A stretch of DNA of 64,000 nt from assembly GCF_036231945.1 (NCBI RefSeq), contig NZ_CP109599.1, positions 5,483,501 to 5,547,500 of the forward strand, written 5' to 3'. Each line of letters opens with the position of its first letter. The stretch's first letter is position 1. Shown in pieces: positions 39,154-47,844 of the stretch. The translations under genes and the position numbers were made by a program. The stretch is from Streptomyces sp. NBC_01429. Its GTDB lineage: Bacteria > Actinomycetota > Actinomycetes > Streptomycetales > Streptomycetaceae. The notes below the pieces were generated by a model, which was given only the letters and a program-made list of their open reading frames with translations, was not told where the DNA came from and ran no database searches.

Positions 39154-41705
39154 CGGGCGTTCGCCCCTTCCAGGGTGAGGAAGACCAGGTCCGGCTTGAC
39201 CTGGTCGCGTTCCGGTACGAACTTCACCGACGGATCCGGCGCGTCGGGCGCGTTCACGAACGACACGAAACGCCGCAGCCGCTCCGGGTCGTTGATCGTC
39301 TCGGCCCACTCGTCGCGGTAGCCGGCCACATGCGCGGCCATCAGCGCCTCCAGCTCCGCGCAGAGCCCGAGCGAGTCGCGCACCACCACGTCCCGTACGT
39401 GGTCGAGCCCGCCCTCGATCCGCCCCAGCCAGGCGGACGTGCGCTCCAGCCGGTCCGCCGTCCGGATGTAGAACATCAGGAACCGGTCGATCAGCCGCAC
39501 CAGTCCGGCGTCGTCGAGGTCCTGCGCGAGCAGGTCGGCGTGGCGCGGGTCCGCGCCGCCGTTGCCGCCCACGTACAGGTTCCAGCCGTTGGCCGTGGCG
39601 ATGATCCCGAAGTCCTTGCCGCGCGCCTCCGCGCACTCCCGCGCACACCCCGACACGGCGGATTTCAGCTTGTGCGGGGAGCGCAGGCCCCGGTAGCGCA
39701 GCTCCAGATCGATGGCCATCTTCACCGAGTCCTGCACGCCGTAGCGGCACCAGGTCCGCCCCACGCAGGACTTGACCGTACGGAGCGACTTGCCGTACGC
39801 GTGCCCCGATTCGAAGCCCGCGTCCACCAGCCGGGTCCAGATCAGCGGCAGCTGGTCCACCCGGGCGCCGAACAGGTCGATGCGCTGACCGCCGGTGATC
39901 TTCGTGTACAGCCCGAAGTCCCGCGCCACCTCGCCGATCACGATCAGCTTCTCCGGGGTGATCTCACCGCCGGGGATGCGCGGCACGATCGAGTACGAGC
40001 CGTTGCGCTGGATGTTGGCCAGGAAGTGGTCGTTGGTGTCCTGGAGCGCCGCCTGCTCACCGTCCAGCACATAGCCGCTCACCCCGAGCCCCGGCGCGAG
40101 CGACGCGATGATCGAACCGACCGTCGGCTTGCAGATCTCGCAGCCGTCACCGCCCCTGGCCCCCTCGCGGCCGTGCGAGTCGAGCAGCTCGGCGTACGAG
40201 GTGACGCGCAGGGTGCGCACGATCTCGTACAACTCGCTCCGGGTGTAAGGGAAACAGCCGCACAGCCCCCGGTCGGCGGGGCCGTTGCCGTTCGCGGCGA
40301 GCAACTGGCCGATGGTCCGGACACAACTCCCGCACCCGGTACCCGCCTTGGTGCACCTCTTCACCTCCGGAAGCGAGGAACACGCCTGGACGGCACCCTT
40401 GGTGACGTGGTGACAGCTACAGATCACCGCGTCGTCGGGCAGCGCGTCCGGACCGAGCGCCGGTGGCGCCCCGATGCCGGCCGGCAGCACCAACCGCTCG
40501 GGGGAGACGGGCGGTACGGAGCCGGTCAGCGGCCGCAGCATCCCGTACAGGTCGGCGTCACCGACCAGGACACCGCCGAGCAGGGTGCCGTCCCGGCCCA
40601 CGACCAGCTTCTTGTAGACACCGGCGCGCGCGTCGGAGTAGACGACACCGAGCGAGCCGGGCGCCGCTCCGTGCGCGTCACCGAACGAGGCGACGTCCAC
40701 GCCGAGCAGCTTGAGCTTGGTGGAGAGATCGGCGCCGGTGAAGCCGCACTCCTCGCGGGGGGCGTCCGCCAGCACGTCGGCGACCGTGACCGCCATCTCG
40801 TACCCGGGCGCTACCAGCCCGTACACCCGCCCGTCCGCCGCGAGCGCGCACTCGCCGATCGCGTACACGGCAGGATCCGAGGTACGGCACCACGCGTCGA
40901 CCACTACGCCGCCCCGCTCGCCGACGGCCAGCCCCGCGTCCCGCGCGAGCCGGTCGCGGGGGCGCACCCCGGCCGAGAAGACGACGAGATCGGTGGCGAG
41001 CGACGAACCGTCCGACAGCGTCATCCCGGTGACGTTCCCCTCGGAGTCCGCCGTCACCGCGCTGGTGCCCACGCCCGTACGCACGCCCAGCCCCATCGAC
41101 TCGACGGTGCGCAGCAGGGCCGCCCCACCGCCCTCGTCGACCTGGACGGGCATCAGCCGGGGCGCGAACTCCACGATGTGCGTGTCTAGCCCGAGCCCCT
41201 TGAGCGCGCCCGCCGCCTCCAGCCCGAGCAGCCCGCCCCCGACGACCGCGCCGGTGCGCGCCGTCCTCGCGTACTCCTCGATCGCGAGGAGATCCTCGAT
41301 CGTGCGGTAGACGAAACAGCCGGTCGCGTCCCTGCCGGGCACCGGCGGCACGAAGGGGTACGAGCCGGTGGCCAGCACGAGCGTGTCGTAGCCGAAGGTG
41401 ACCCCGGCGCGCGAGGTGACCGTGCGCGCGGCGCGGTCGATGGACTCAGCGGGGTCGCCGAGGCGCAGCTCGATGGAGTGCGCGGCCAGGAAGCCGGGCG
41501 GCACCAGCGCGAGATCGTCGGGGGTGGCGCCGGAGAAGTACGAGGTCAGCCGGACCCGGTCGTAGGCGGGCCTGGGCTCCTCGCAGAGCACCACGACGCG
41601 CGCCCGCGAGGTCACGCCCCGCTCGGCGAGAGCCTCCAGGAACCGCTGGCCGACCATGCCGTGGCCGACGACGACGATCGTGGGGGTGGACGTCTCGGGA
41701 GTCAT
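39150..41705 (-). CDS. nirB: Nitrite reductase large subunit NirB (NADH)
   Basis: An 851-residue enzyme. The N-terminus is an FAD/NAD domain (VVVGHGMVGQRFLEAL, VLATGSYPFVPPVPG, VVGGGLLGLEAAGAL). A central BFD-like [2Fe-2S] region has VICSCHHVTKG and CTKAGTGCGSC. The C-terminal siroheme domain carries KSCVGRTWCRYG and SGCARECAEARGKDFG, whose four cysteines bind the 4Fe-4S/siroheme centre. It reduces nitrite to ammonium in nitrogen assimilation. With nirD it forms an operon. The CbiX-like chelatase gene at 47845 could supply siroheme. Confidence 0.96.
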   Translation of the reverse strand: MTPETSTPTIVVVGHGMVGQRFLEALAERGVTSRARVVVLCEEPRPAYDRVRLTSYFSGATPDDLALVPPGFLAAHSIELRLGDPAESIDRAARTVTSRAGVTFGYDTLVLATGSYPFVPPVPGRDATGCFVYRTIEDLLAIEEYARTARTGAVVGGGLLGLEAAGALKGLGLDTHIVEFAPRLMPVQVDEGGGAALLRTVESMGLGVRTGVGTSAVTADSEGNVTGMTLSDGSSLATDLVVFSAGVRPRDRLARDAGLAVGERGGVVVDAWCRTSDPAVYAIGECALAADGRVYGLVAPGYEMAVTVADVLADAPREECGFTGADLSTKLKLLGVDVASFGDAHGAAPGSLGVVYSDARAGVYKKLVVGRDGTLLGGVLVGDADLYGMLRPLTGSVPPVSPERLVLPAGIGAPPALGPDALPDDAVICSCHHVTKGAVQACSSLPEVKRCTKAGTGCGSCVRTIGQLLAANGNGPADRGLCGCFPYTRSELYEIVRTLRVTSYAELLDSHGREGARGGDGCEICKPTVGSIIASLAPGLGVSGYVLDGEQAALQDTNDHFLANIQRNGSYSIVPRIPGGEITPEKLIVIGEVARDFGLYTKITGGQRIDLFGARVDQLPLIWTRLVDAGFESGHAYGKSLRTVKSCVGRTWCRYGVQDSVKMAIDLELRYRGLRSPHKLKSAVSGCARECAEARGKDFGIIATANGWNLYVGGNGGADPRHADLLAQDLDDAGLVRLIDRFLMFYIRTADRLERTSAWLGRIEGGLDHVRDVVVRDSLGLCAELEALMAAHVAGYRDEWAETINDPERLRRFVSFVNAPDAPDPSVKFVPERDQVKPDLVFLTLEGANAR

Positions 41706-41799
41706 ACCGGGAAGCCTGCGCGGCGGCTGTTAACCGTCCGCATCGCCGCCGTTTCCCGCGCGGAACGCTGCGCTCAGCGCGGCGGCGGCGCGGGTGTGA

Positions 41800-41843
41800 G
41801 GGGGAGCGGGAGGGGGAGCGCGGGAGGGGAGGGAGAGCGCGGG
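41800..41843 (+). other. Polypurine G-run tract upstream of nirB
   Basis: A 44-base stretch almost free of pyrimidines, with runs GGGGG, GGG, GGGGG, GGG, GGGG and GGG. It could form a G-quadruplex on the plus strand. It lies 95 bases upstream of nirB and 93 bases upstream of the TauE gene. Confidence 0.6.
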
Positions 41844-41935
41844 CCCGGTGGCCAACCTCTGAACTTGCTCAACTCCACCGGTGACCGACGAACATCGATG
41901 GACAGGGCACTTATCCCGTCCATAGGGTCACGATC

Positions 41936-42715
41936 ATGCCCGACATATCGCTGACCATGCTCGTCGTTCTCTGTGTCGCCGCCGCGGCGGCGGGGTGGAT
42001 CGACGCCGTGGTCGGCGGGGGAGGGCTGCTTCTGCTGCCCGCGCTGCTCCTCGGACTGCCGCACATGCCGGCCGCGCACATCCTCGGTACGAACAAGGCG
42101 GTGGCCCTCGTCGGCACGACGGGCGCCGCCATCACCTACGTACGCAAGGCGCCGGTCGAGGTGGGGACCGCCGTACGGATCGGGCTCATGGCGCTCGCGG
42201 GGTCGATGACCGGCGCGTTCTTCGCGGCGGGGATCAGCAGCGAGGTGCTGCGCCCCGTGATCATGGTGGTGCTGCTCGGGGTCGCGGCCTTCGTGATGTT
42301 CCGGCCGGCCTTCGGCAGGTCACAGACGGGCGAACCGGTCGGCCGCGCCCGTACCGTCTCCGCGATCGTGCTGGTCGGCGGCGGGATCGGCTTCTACGAC
42401 GGCCTCTTCGGACCCGGCACGGGCACGTTCCTCGTGCTGGCCCTCACCGCCGTACTCCACCTCGATCTCGTACGGGCCTCGGCCACCGCGAAGATCGTGA
42501 ACGTGTGCACCAACGTCGGGGCGCTGGCGATGTTCGCCTACCAGGGGACGGTGCTGTGGCAGCTCGCCGGAGTGATGGCGGTGTTCAACCTGGCGGGCGG
42601 GATGTTCGGCGCGCGGATGGCGCTCAGGAAGGGCAGCGAGTTCGTGCGCGGCGTGCTGCTGGTGGTGGTCTTCTCGCTGGTAGCGAAGCTCGCGTTCGAC
42701 CAGTGGACGGCCTGA
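41936..42715 (+). CDS. TauE/SafE family sulfite/anion exporter
   Basis: A 259-residue membrane protein with about eight hydrophobic segments and the family repeats AAGWIDAVVGGGGLLLLPAL and GIGFYDGLFGPGTGTFLVLA, two related glycine-rich motifs in the two halves. The family exports sulfite, sulfoacetate or similar organosulfur anions, although other substrates are known. ATG 41936; the region before it holds TAGGGT near 41923, a possible -10. It is divergent from nirB. Confidence 0.88.
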   Translation: MPDISLTMLVVLCVAAAAAGWIDAVVGGGGLLLLPALLLGLPHMPAAHILGTNKAVALVGTTGAAITYVRKAPVEVGTAVRIGLMALAGSMTGAFFAAGISSEVLRPVIMVVLLGVAAFVMFRPAFGRSQTGEPVGRARTVSAIVLVGGGIGFYDGLFGPGTGTFLVLALTAVLHLDLVRASATAKIVNVCTNVGALAMFAYQGTVLWQLAGVMAVFNLAGGMFGARMALRKGSEFVRGVLLVVVFSLVAKLAFDQWTA

Positions 42716-42747
42716 CGGCCCGACGGGCCGCAGTCAGTGGTCAGTGG

Positions 42748-42990
42748 TCAGCGGTCCCGGCGCTCGGCGCAGAAGGCGTGATCGACCAGGTCGGTGACCC
42801 CCTTGAGCTGCCGGACGGCGGTGCCCTCGTCGCCGGGCCTGCTGTGTACGGAGACGGAGACGGCCGTCCGCCCGTCGGCCGACACGGCGGGCCACACCAG
42901 ATAGCCGATGCCGGTGCCGAGATCACCGACGCCGCTGTGGAACGTGCGCACCCGCCCGGTAGGAAGGCGCGGCCGGGCGGACCATCCAGC
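42748..42990 (-). pseudogene. C-terminal remnant of a beta-lactamase-like serine hydrolase
   Basis: The minus-strand frame encodes RTFHSGVGDLGTGIGYLVWP, then a strand pattern ADGRTAVSVSVHSRPGDE and the end LVDHAFCAERRDR. This resembles the last 80 residues of secreted D-Ala-D-Ala carboxypeptidase/beta-lactamase-like proteins, with HSG in place of the usual HGG triad. The SxxK and YxN motifs and signal peptide are missing, and the open frame stops upstream at the sortase end. It is probably a decayed fragment. Confidence 0.55.
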
Positions 42991-43032
42991 TGACAGGGGT
43001 GTCCCGGGTGGTGAACGCCCCACCCTCCAGAG

Positions 43033-43689
43033 CTACTTCACGCCGATGAGATGGGCGTACGCGACGACGTTGCCCTGGTAGCCCGTCTTGGCGGAGAAGC
43101 CGCCGCCGCAGGTGATCACCCGCAGTTCCGCCCGGTCCGTGTTCCCGTAGACCTTGTCGTCGGGGAAATCGGCGTTCTCGTACACCTCGACGGCATCGAC
43201 GGTGAAGACGGCGGTACGGCCGTCCGAGCGGGCCACCTCGACGCGCTGGCCCTTCTTGAGCGTGCCCAGGGCGTAGAAGACGGCCGGTCCGCGCGCGTTG
43301 TCGACATGCCCGGCGACGATGGCCGTGCCCTTGGCGCCGGGGGCAGCGCCGTCCTTGTACCAGCTGACGACGTTGCCGTTCCCGGCCGGAGGCACGTCGA
43401 GGCTGCCGTCCCGCGCGAGCCCGAGCCCCAGGACCGGCGCGTCGACCTCGATGCCGGGGATGCGCACGGCGACCGGCGCCGCGGGCGGCAGCGGGTCGGC
43501 GGCGGCCTCCGTGTAGTGCCCGGGACCGGCCGCGAACGCCTCGGCGGCCGACGGCATGGGCGGCGTGACGGGCTGGAAGCCGTTGTGGACGAGCCAGGCA
43601 CCCACGCAGAGCGCGAGGACGACGAACCAGCCGTGGCGCCGGGGCGCGGCCTTGGCGGCGTCGGTGGCCTGGGTGGCCTCGGTGGTCAT
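43033..43689 (-). CDS. Class F sortase
   Basis: A 218-residue protein with a cytoplasmic basic start, one transmembrane anchor (WFVVLALCVGAWLVHNGF, residues 20-37) and an extracellular sortase domain. The catalytic His is in GTAIVAGHVDN and the catalytic Cys in RVITCGG. VRIPGIEVDAPVLGLGL starts the beta barrel. It is expected to cleave a C-terminal sorting signal and attach proteins to the cell wall, or act as a carboxypeptidase-like variant. The adjacent upstream gene encodes a membrane-anchored surface protein without an obvious LPxTG motif. Confidence 0.88.
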   Translation of the reverse strand: MTTEATQATDAAKAAPRRHGWFVVLALCVGAWLVHNGFQPVTPPMPSAAEAFAAGPGHYTEAAADPLPPAAPVAVRIPGIEVDAPVLGLGLARDGSLDVPPAGNGNVVSWYKDGAAPGAKGTAIVAGHVDNARGPAVFYALGTLKKGQRVEVARSDGRTAVFTVDAVEVYENADFPDDKVYGNTDRAELRVITCGGGFSAKTGYQGNVVAYAHLIGVK

Positions 43690-43797
43690 GGGGCGGGCCT
43701 CCGGAATGAGGGAGGTACGAAGTTCCCCGCCCCCGTCAGCGATGAGCATGACGGGGACGGGGACGCGGGGCGGAACCCGGGCGGTGGGGACCGCCCG

Positions 43798-44388
43798 TCA
43801 GCCTGCCTGCGCGCCGCTCGCCCGGCGGCGCAGGAGCCAGGTCCCGCCGACGGCGGCGGTGGCCAGAACGGCCACGCCCGCCGCGATCTGGGTGGTGTCG
43901 CGGCCGACGCTGCCGCCGACCCCGGTCCGTACGTGACCGCTCGGGCCGCGGTGCTCCACGTACAGCTCGCCGGTGGCCTCCCGGCCGTTGTCGCACCGCA
44001 CGCGGACCTCGTGGTCGCCCGGCCGCACGTCGTCCGGCACCCGCAGCTCCCCGACCGCGCGCTCCTTGTCGTGGCGCGGGTCCAGCCGGAAGTTCTGGAC
44101 GCCGAGGGACCACGCCTCGCCCCTGCCGTGGCCGTCATGGCCGCAGGCGCCGGTGGACACGGTCACCACGGTGCCGGGGCGTACGTTCCTCGGGGACAGC
44201 TCCAGCCGGCCGGAGCCGCCCCGGTCGTGGTCCCCGCGCTCGTACCCTCCCCGCTCGTGGTCCCCCCGTCCGTACTCCCCCCGCTCGCCGTCCCCGGCGA
44301 ACGCCGCGGTGGCGCTCGCGGCGGACAGCCCGAGTGAGGCGACCGCCAGCGCGGTACCGGTGAGCAGGCGGACAGTGGGGCGGCCCAT
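43798..44388 (-). CDS. Surface protein with repeats and C-terminal membrane anchor
   Basis: A 196-residue protein with a signal peptide (to about ASATAAFA, residue 31), a charged repeat region GEYGRGDHERGGYERGDHDR and a beta-rich domain (LELSPRNVRPGTVVTVSTGA, GDHEVRVRCDNGREATGELY). It ends with a hydrophobic helix IAAGVAVLATAAVGGTWLL and RRR. No LPxTG box precedes the helix. It lies 108 bases upstream of the sortase on the same strand and may be its partner. No known enzyme family is recognised. Confidence 0.75.
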   Translation of the reverse strand: MGRPTVRLLTGTALAVASLGLSAASATAAFAGDGERGEYGRGDHERGGYERGDHDRGGSGRLELSPRNVRPGTVVTVSTGACGHDGHGRGEAWSLGVQNFRLDPRHDKERAVGELRVPDDVRPGDHEVRVRCDNGREATGELYVEHRGPSGHVRTGVGGSVGRDTTQIAAGVAVLATAAVGGTWLLRRRASGAQAG

Positions 44389-44658
44389 GGTGATCCTCCG
44401 GGGCAGGCGCGGGGGCCGCGGTGGATGCGGCCGGCGCGTCGGGTGCGTCACTTCCGAGATAAGGCGCCCGGCGCCGTGCACGCCTGCTGATGGAGGATCA
44501 GATTCCGTGGCGGAGGACCGCGCGCGGCCCGCACCGGCCGGCATCACCACAGGTCACAGCGGAGATGCCGGCCTCGTCCGATGTCGTGCGCCGTCCCGTG
44601 CCGAACGGGTGAGGCGGGGCAGCGTTCGGAGGGCAGGGGAGTGGAGGTGTACGACGGG

Positions 44659-45471
44659 TCAGATCCGCTCCCACGCCACCCCGTCGTACACCTCCCGCAC
44701 CGTCTTGAGGAGCGCCGCGTCACCCGGGAGGACCGTGTCGTCGATCCGGGAGACGGCGGAGATGCCGAGCGAGTTGGTGACGAAGGCGGCCCGGTAGCGG
44801 GGCAGGTCGGCGAGGGTCACCTCGCGGCGGACCGAGGTGAGCCCGGCAGCCGGGAGGTGCGTCTCCAGCAGGGCCATGGTGATGCCGGTCAGGGCGGGCG
44901 CGTCCGGCCAGACGACGGTGTCGCCGTCCCAGAAGGCGATGTTGCTGATGGCGCCCTCCGACACGACACCGCCCGGCCCGGTGAGCAGCGCGTCGTCGAA
45001 GCCCGCGCGCTCCGCGACCCGGCCGTAGTGGATCTGGGCGAAGCCGCCCAGGTGTTTGAGGTGCGCGACCGGGCGCTGGTACGGGACGGACATCAGGCTC
45101 ACCGCCCGCTCGTCCCGCACGACGGGCGGCCGCACGGTCACCATCAGCGCGATGCCGTCGGCACCCGCCCGTTCGTGCGCGTACACGCGGGCCGACGCGT
45201 CCCGCACGTCACCGAGCGCGTGCCGCAGCGCCGACCGCACCCGCTCGCCGTCCAGCCCGGCACCGAACAGCTCCCGGCTCGCCCCGTCCAGCCGCGCGAG
45301 GTGCTTCGCCAGCCCGCGCACCCGGCCGCCCCTGACCTGGAGGGCGGAGAAGTGTCCGTACGTGTTCATGACGCGCTGCCCGAGTTCGGCCGCGGTGGCG
45401 GGATGCTCGTCGACCTCGACCAGCAGGTCGGGCGCGGTACGGGGGACGGGATGCGGCGCGGAAGTCGTCAT
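44659..45471 (-). CDS. PLP-dependent aminotransferase class IV
   Basis: A 270-residue class IV fold protein (branched-chain aminotransferase/ADC lyase superfamily). LAKHLARLDGASRELFGAGL and the active-site Lys region HLKHLGGFAQIHYGR, then VVSEGAISNIAFWDG and LTGITMALLETHLP are typical. The superfamily includes D-amino-acid aminotransferase and aminodeoxychorismate lyase; the substrate here is uncertain. It is divergent from the FMN reductase and could share its SoxR-box region, though the box is 48 bases upstream of this start. Confidence 0.85.
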   Translation of the reverse strand: MTTSAPHPVPRTAPDLLVEVDEHPATAAELGQRVMNTYGHFSALQVRGGRVRGLAKHLARLDGASRELFGAGLDGERVRSALRHALGDVRDASARVYAHERAGADGIALMVTVRPPVVRDERAVSLMSVPYQRPVAHLKHLGGFAQIHYGRVAERAGFDDALLTGPGGVVSEGAISNIAFWDGDTVVWPDAPALTGITMALLETHLPAAGLTSVRREVTLADLPRYRAAFVTNSLGISAVSRIDDTVLPGDAALLKTVREVYDGVAWERI

Positions 45472-45515
45472 GCCACCACCGTATGAGGTGCGCGGCGGGG
45501 CCGGAGACGACCGGC

Positions 45516-45546
45516 TTGACCTCAATCCCGCTTGAGGTAAGAAGCT
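45516..45546 (+). promoter_or_regulatory. SoxR box within a leaderless promoter
   Basis: ACCTCAA-TCCCGC-TTGAGGT (45519-45538) is a perfect 7-bp-arm dyad matching SoxR sites. TTGACC (45516-45521) as -35 and GAAGCT (45541-45546) as -10 are separated by 19 bases, the overlong spacing characteristic of MerR-family activated promoters. The start would fall at the ATG 45553, so the transcript is probably leaderless. Confidence 0.85.
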
Positions 45547-45552
45547 CCCTCC

Positions 45553-46290
45553 ATGAACACCATGACACCTGAACCCGCCCGGATCGACGCCGAATCCACC
45601 GCTTCGAACGACGCCGGTCCGACGCCCGTCGTCGGCATCAGCACCGGCACCGGCATCAGCACCGGCATCAGCACCGGCACCGGCATCAGCACCGTCGCCG
45701 TAGCCGCCACAGCCGAACCGCTGAAGCTCGCCGTCATCCTCGGCAGCAACCGCGAGGGCCGCTTCGGGCCGGTCGTCGCCGACTGGTTCCTCTCGCGCGC
45801 CGCCGAGCGCACCGACTTCACCACCGATCTGATCGATCTCGCCGACACGGACCTGCCGACCGCCCTCTCCTTCAGCCCCGGCCCCGAGGTCAGGGCCGAA
45901 CTCGTCAAGGTCACCTCCCGGCTGGCCACCGCCGACGCCTTCGTCGTCCTGACTCCCGAGTACAACCACTCGTTCCCCGCCGTCATCAAGTCACTGATCG
46001 ACTGGCACTTCGGCGAATGGCAGGCCAAGCCCGTCGGTTTCGTCTCCTACGGCGGGATCTCCGGCGGACTGCGCGCCGTCGAGCAACTGCGCCAGGTCTT
46101 CGCCGAGCTGCACGCCGTCACGGTCCGGGACACCGTCTCCTTCCCTCATGTGGGGGAGGGCTTCGACGACGAGGGCCGGCCCAAGGACCCCGTCGGCTGC
46201 GACACGGCCGCCCGGACGATGCTCGACCGGCTCGCCTGGTGGGCACTGGCGCTGCGGGACGCCAAGTCCGTACGCCCGTACGCCGCTTGA
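45553..46290 (+). CDS. NADPH-dependent FMN reductase, SoxR-box controlled
   Basis: A 245-residue flavodoxin-like protein: LAVILGSNREGRFGPVVADW (FMN phosphate loop), VLTPEYNHSFPAVIKSLIDW and VGFVSYGGISGGLRAVEQLR. It would reduce flavins or quinones with NADPH. The N-terminal 55 residues are an unusual extension containing GISTGTGIST repeats, encoded by a tandem GGCATCAGCACC-type repeat. A perfect SoxR box lies directly upstream, so induction by redox-active compounds is predicted; an orthologous reductase belongs, as I recall, to the S. coelicolor SoxR regulon. Confidence 0.9.
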   Translation: MNTMTPEPARIDAESTASNDAGPTPVVGISTGTGISTGISTGTGISTVAVAATAEPLKLAVILGSNREGRFGPVVADWFLSRAAERTDFTTDLIDLADTDLPTALSFSPGPEVRAELVKVTSRLATADAFVVLTPEYNHSFPAVIKSLIDWHFGEWQAKPVGFVSYGGISGGLRAVEQLRQVFAELHAVTVRDTVSFPHVGEGFDDEGRPKDPVGCDTAARTMLDRLAWWALALRDAKSVRPYAA

Positions 46291-46439
46291 GCCTGGGGGA
46301 GGGGCCGCCGGTGCGCGGAGAGGGGCGGGCGGGGCCGTACGGTGCTGTGGGGTCGGCCGCCGGGGCCGTCGCCGGACCGCCTCTCCTGTCCTCTCCCTCC
46401 CCTCCTCTCCCGTCCCCTCCGTACGAAGGAGCCCCCTCC

Positions 46440-46769
46440 ATGACCGACGCCACGTGTCTCACCGTGCTGACGACGACCGACAGCGCCGAAAAGGCGGAGG
46501 AACTCGCCCGGGGCGTGATCGAGGCCAGACTCGCCGCGTGCGCGCAGATCTCCGCGCCGGTCACCTCCGTCTACCGCTGGCGGAGCGCGATCGAGATCAC
46601 CGAGGAGTGGCAGATCCTCTTCAAGACCACCGCCGCGCGCTACGAGGCGCTGGAGACCCATCTGAAGGGCGCCCACGACTACGACACCCCGGAGATCATC
46701 GCCATGCCCGTGGTGCGGGGCAGCGCCGCCTATCTGGCGTGGGTCGCCGAGGAGACCACCGCGCCGTGA
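46440..46769 (+). CDS. cutA: Divalent cation tolerance protein CutA
   Basis: A 109-residue protein of the CutA trimeric ferredoxin-like fold: LTVLTTTDSAEKAEELARGV, ARLAACAQISAPVTSVYRW and EWQILFKTTAARYEALETHL. Members bind copper and are linked to metal tolerance, but the mechanism is unclear. ATG 46440 is used. It lies 149 bases after the FMN reductase, in the same direction. Confidence 0.93.
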   Translation: MTDATCLTVLTTTDSAEKAEELARGVIEARLAACAQISAPVTSVYRWRSAIEITEEWQILFKTTAARYEALETHLKGAHDYDTPEIIAMPVVRGSAAYLAWVAEETTAP

Positions 46770-46794
46770 GCACGGCGCTGGAGAAGGCGGACGA

Positions 46795-47559
46795 TCACGG
46801 TCCCGCGCCTTCCCTTCCGTGCGTCGCCAGCGCCTCCGTCACCCCCGGTTCGGCCGGACCGAGGAACGTGGGGTCACGGCGGACCACGGCATCGGCCGCC
46901 GCCTTCCCCGACGCGAACATCTCCCGTACCCCGCCGTAGTACCAGGTCGCGTCGTGCGGCTCGGCGACCCCGACGCCGTACGACTCGACCCCCGCCGCGC
47001 GGCACAGCGCCACCGCGCGCCGTATGTGGAAACCCTGCGTCACCAGCACCGCCCGTCCGACCCCGAATATTCGCTTGGCCCGGACGCAGGAATCCCAGGT
47101 GTCGAAACCGGCGTAGTCGCTGACGATCTGCCCGTCCGGCACCCCGCGCCGGACGAGGTACGTCCGCATGGCGTCCGGCTCGTCGTACTCCACGCGGCTG
47201 TTGTCCCCGGTGACGAGCACGACCTTCACCTTGCCCGCGCGATACAGCTCGGCCGCCGCGTCGAGGCGGTGCGCGAGATACGGCGTCGGCCGGCCGGAGA
47301 GCAGTCCGGCGCCGAAGACCACGGCGACATCGCGGGCCGGCACGTCAGCGACCGTACGGATACGGCTGTCGGCGACCGCGTGGAGCCAGGTCGCGGGCAG
47401 CAGCGCGAGCACGCAGCCGAGCATCACGGCCTGCGCGATCCGGCGCTGCCCGCGCCGGGTGCGCCACAGGCGCGGCTCACCCGGTCGCCGTGGCCGCAGC
47501 GGCAGCGGCAGCCTGATCCGCCGTGACGCGCGCGGGCGCGGCGGCTTGGGCAGTGGCAT
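46795..47559 (-). CDS. SanA/YdcF-like DUF218 family protein
   Basis: A 254-residue protein with a basic N-terminus, one transmembrane helix (AQAVMLGCVLALLPATWL, about residues 43-60) and an extracytoplasmic DUF218 domain: DVAVVFGAGLLSGRPTPYLA, VKVVLVTGDNSRVEYDEPDA, VLVTQGFHIRRAVALCRAAG. E. coli SanA of this type maintains envelope barrier function against vancomycin. The molecular activity is not established. Its 3' end is convergent with cutA, 25 bases apart. Confidence 0.85.
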   Translation of the reverse strand: MPLPKPPRPRASRRIRLPLPLRPRRPGEPRLWRTRRGQRRIAQAVMLGCVLALLPATWLHAVADSRIRTVADVPARDVAVVFGAGLLSGRPTPYLAHRLDAAAELYRAGKVKVVLVTGDNSRVEYDEPDAMRTYLVRRGVPDGQIVSDYAGFDTWDSCVRAKRIFGVGRAVLVTQGFHIRRAVALCRAAGVESYGVGVAEPHDATWYYGGVREMFASGKAAADAVVRRDPTFLGPAEPGVTEALATHGREGAGP

Positions 47560-47727
47560 GTGTCTGTGTCCCCCCTGGCTGTGCGATGGCGGCCCGGCCG
47601 GTACGACTCGCACCCGTGCGACCCGTCCCCCGCGGCCCGTCCCCTTCTGTACGTCCCGTCCTGTACGACGACCGGAGCCGCCGATCAGTTCATCTCCCCC
47701 TCGCCCGATCATGTTCCGGCCCCGAAC

Positions 47728-47799
47728 TTCCCTCACTCTAAGTGACGGGTCTGACAGTGCCCCCCGACCGGCAGTGAGGTGAGGGAAAAGACCCGTCAC
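47728..47799. other. Interleaved complementary arms (possible pseudoknot or double operator)
   Basis: TTCCCTCAC (47728-47736) pairs with GTGAGGGAA (47779-47787), and GTGACGGGTCT (47742-47752) pairs with AGACCCGTCAC (47789-47799). The order a-b-a'-b' gives an H-type pseudoknot rather than nested stems. It lies in the divergent gap before the chelatase gene. Confidence 0.6.
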
Positions 47800-47844
47800 C
47801 ACCGCGCAACGGCCCGGCAATCAGCGCCCGGCAGGATCGGACCC

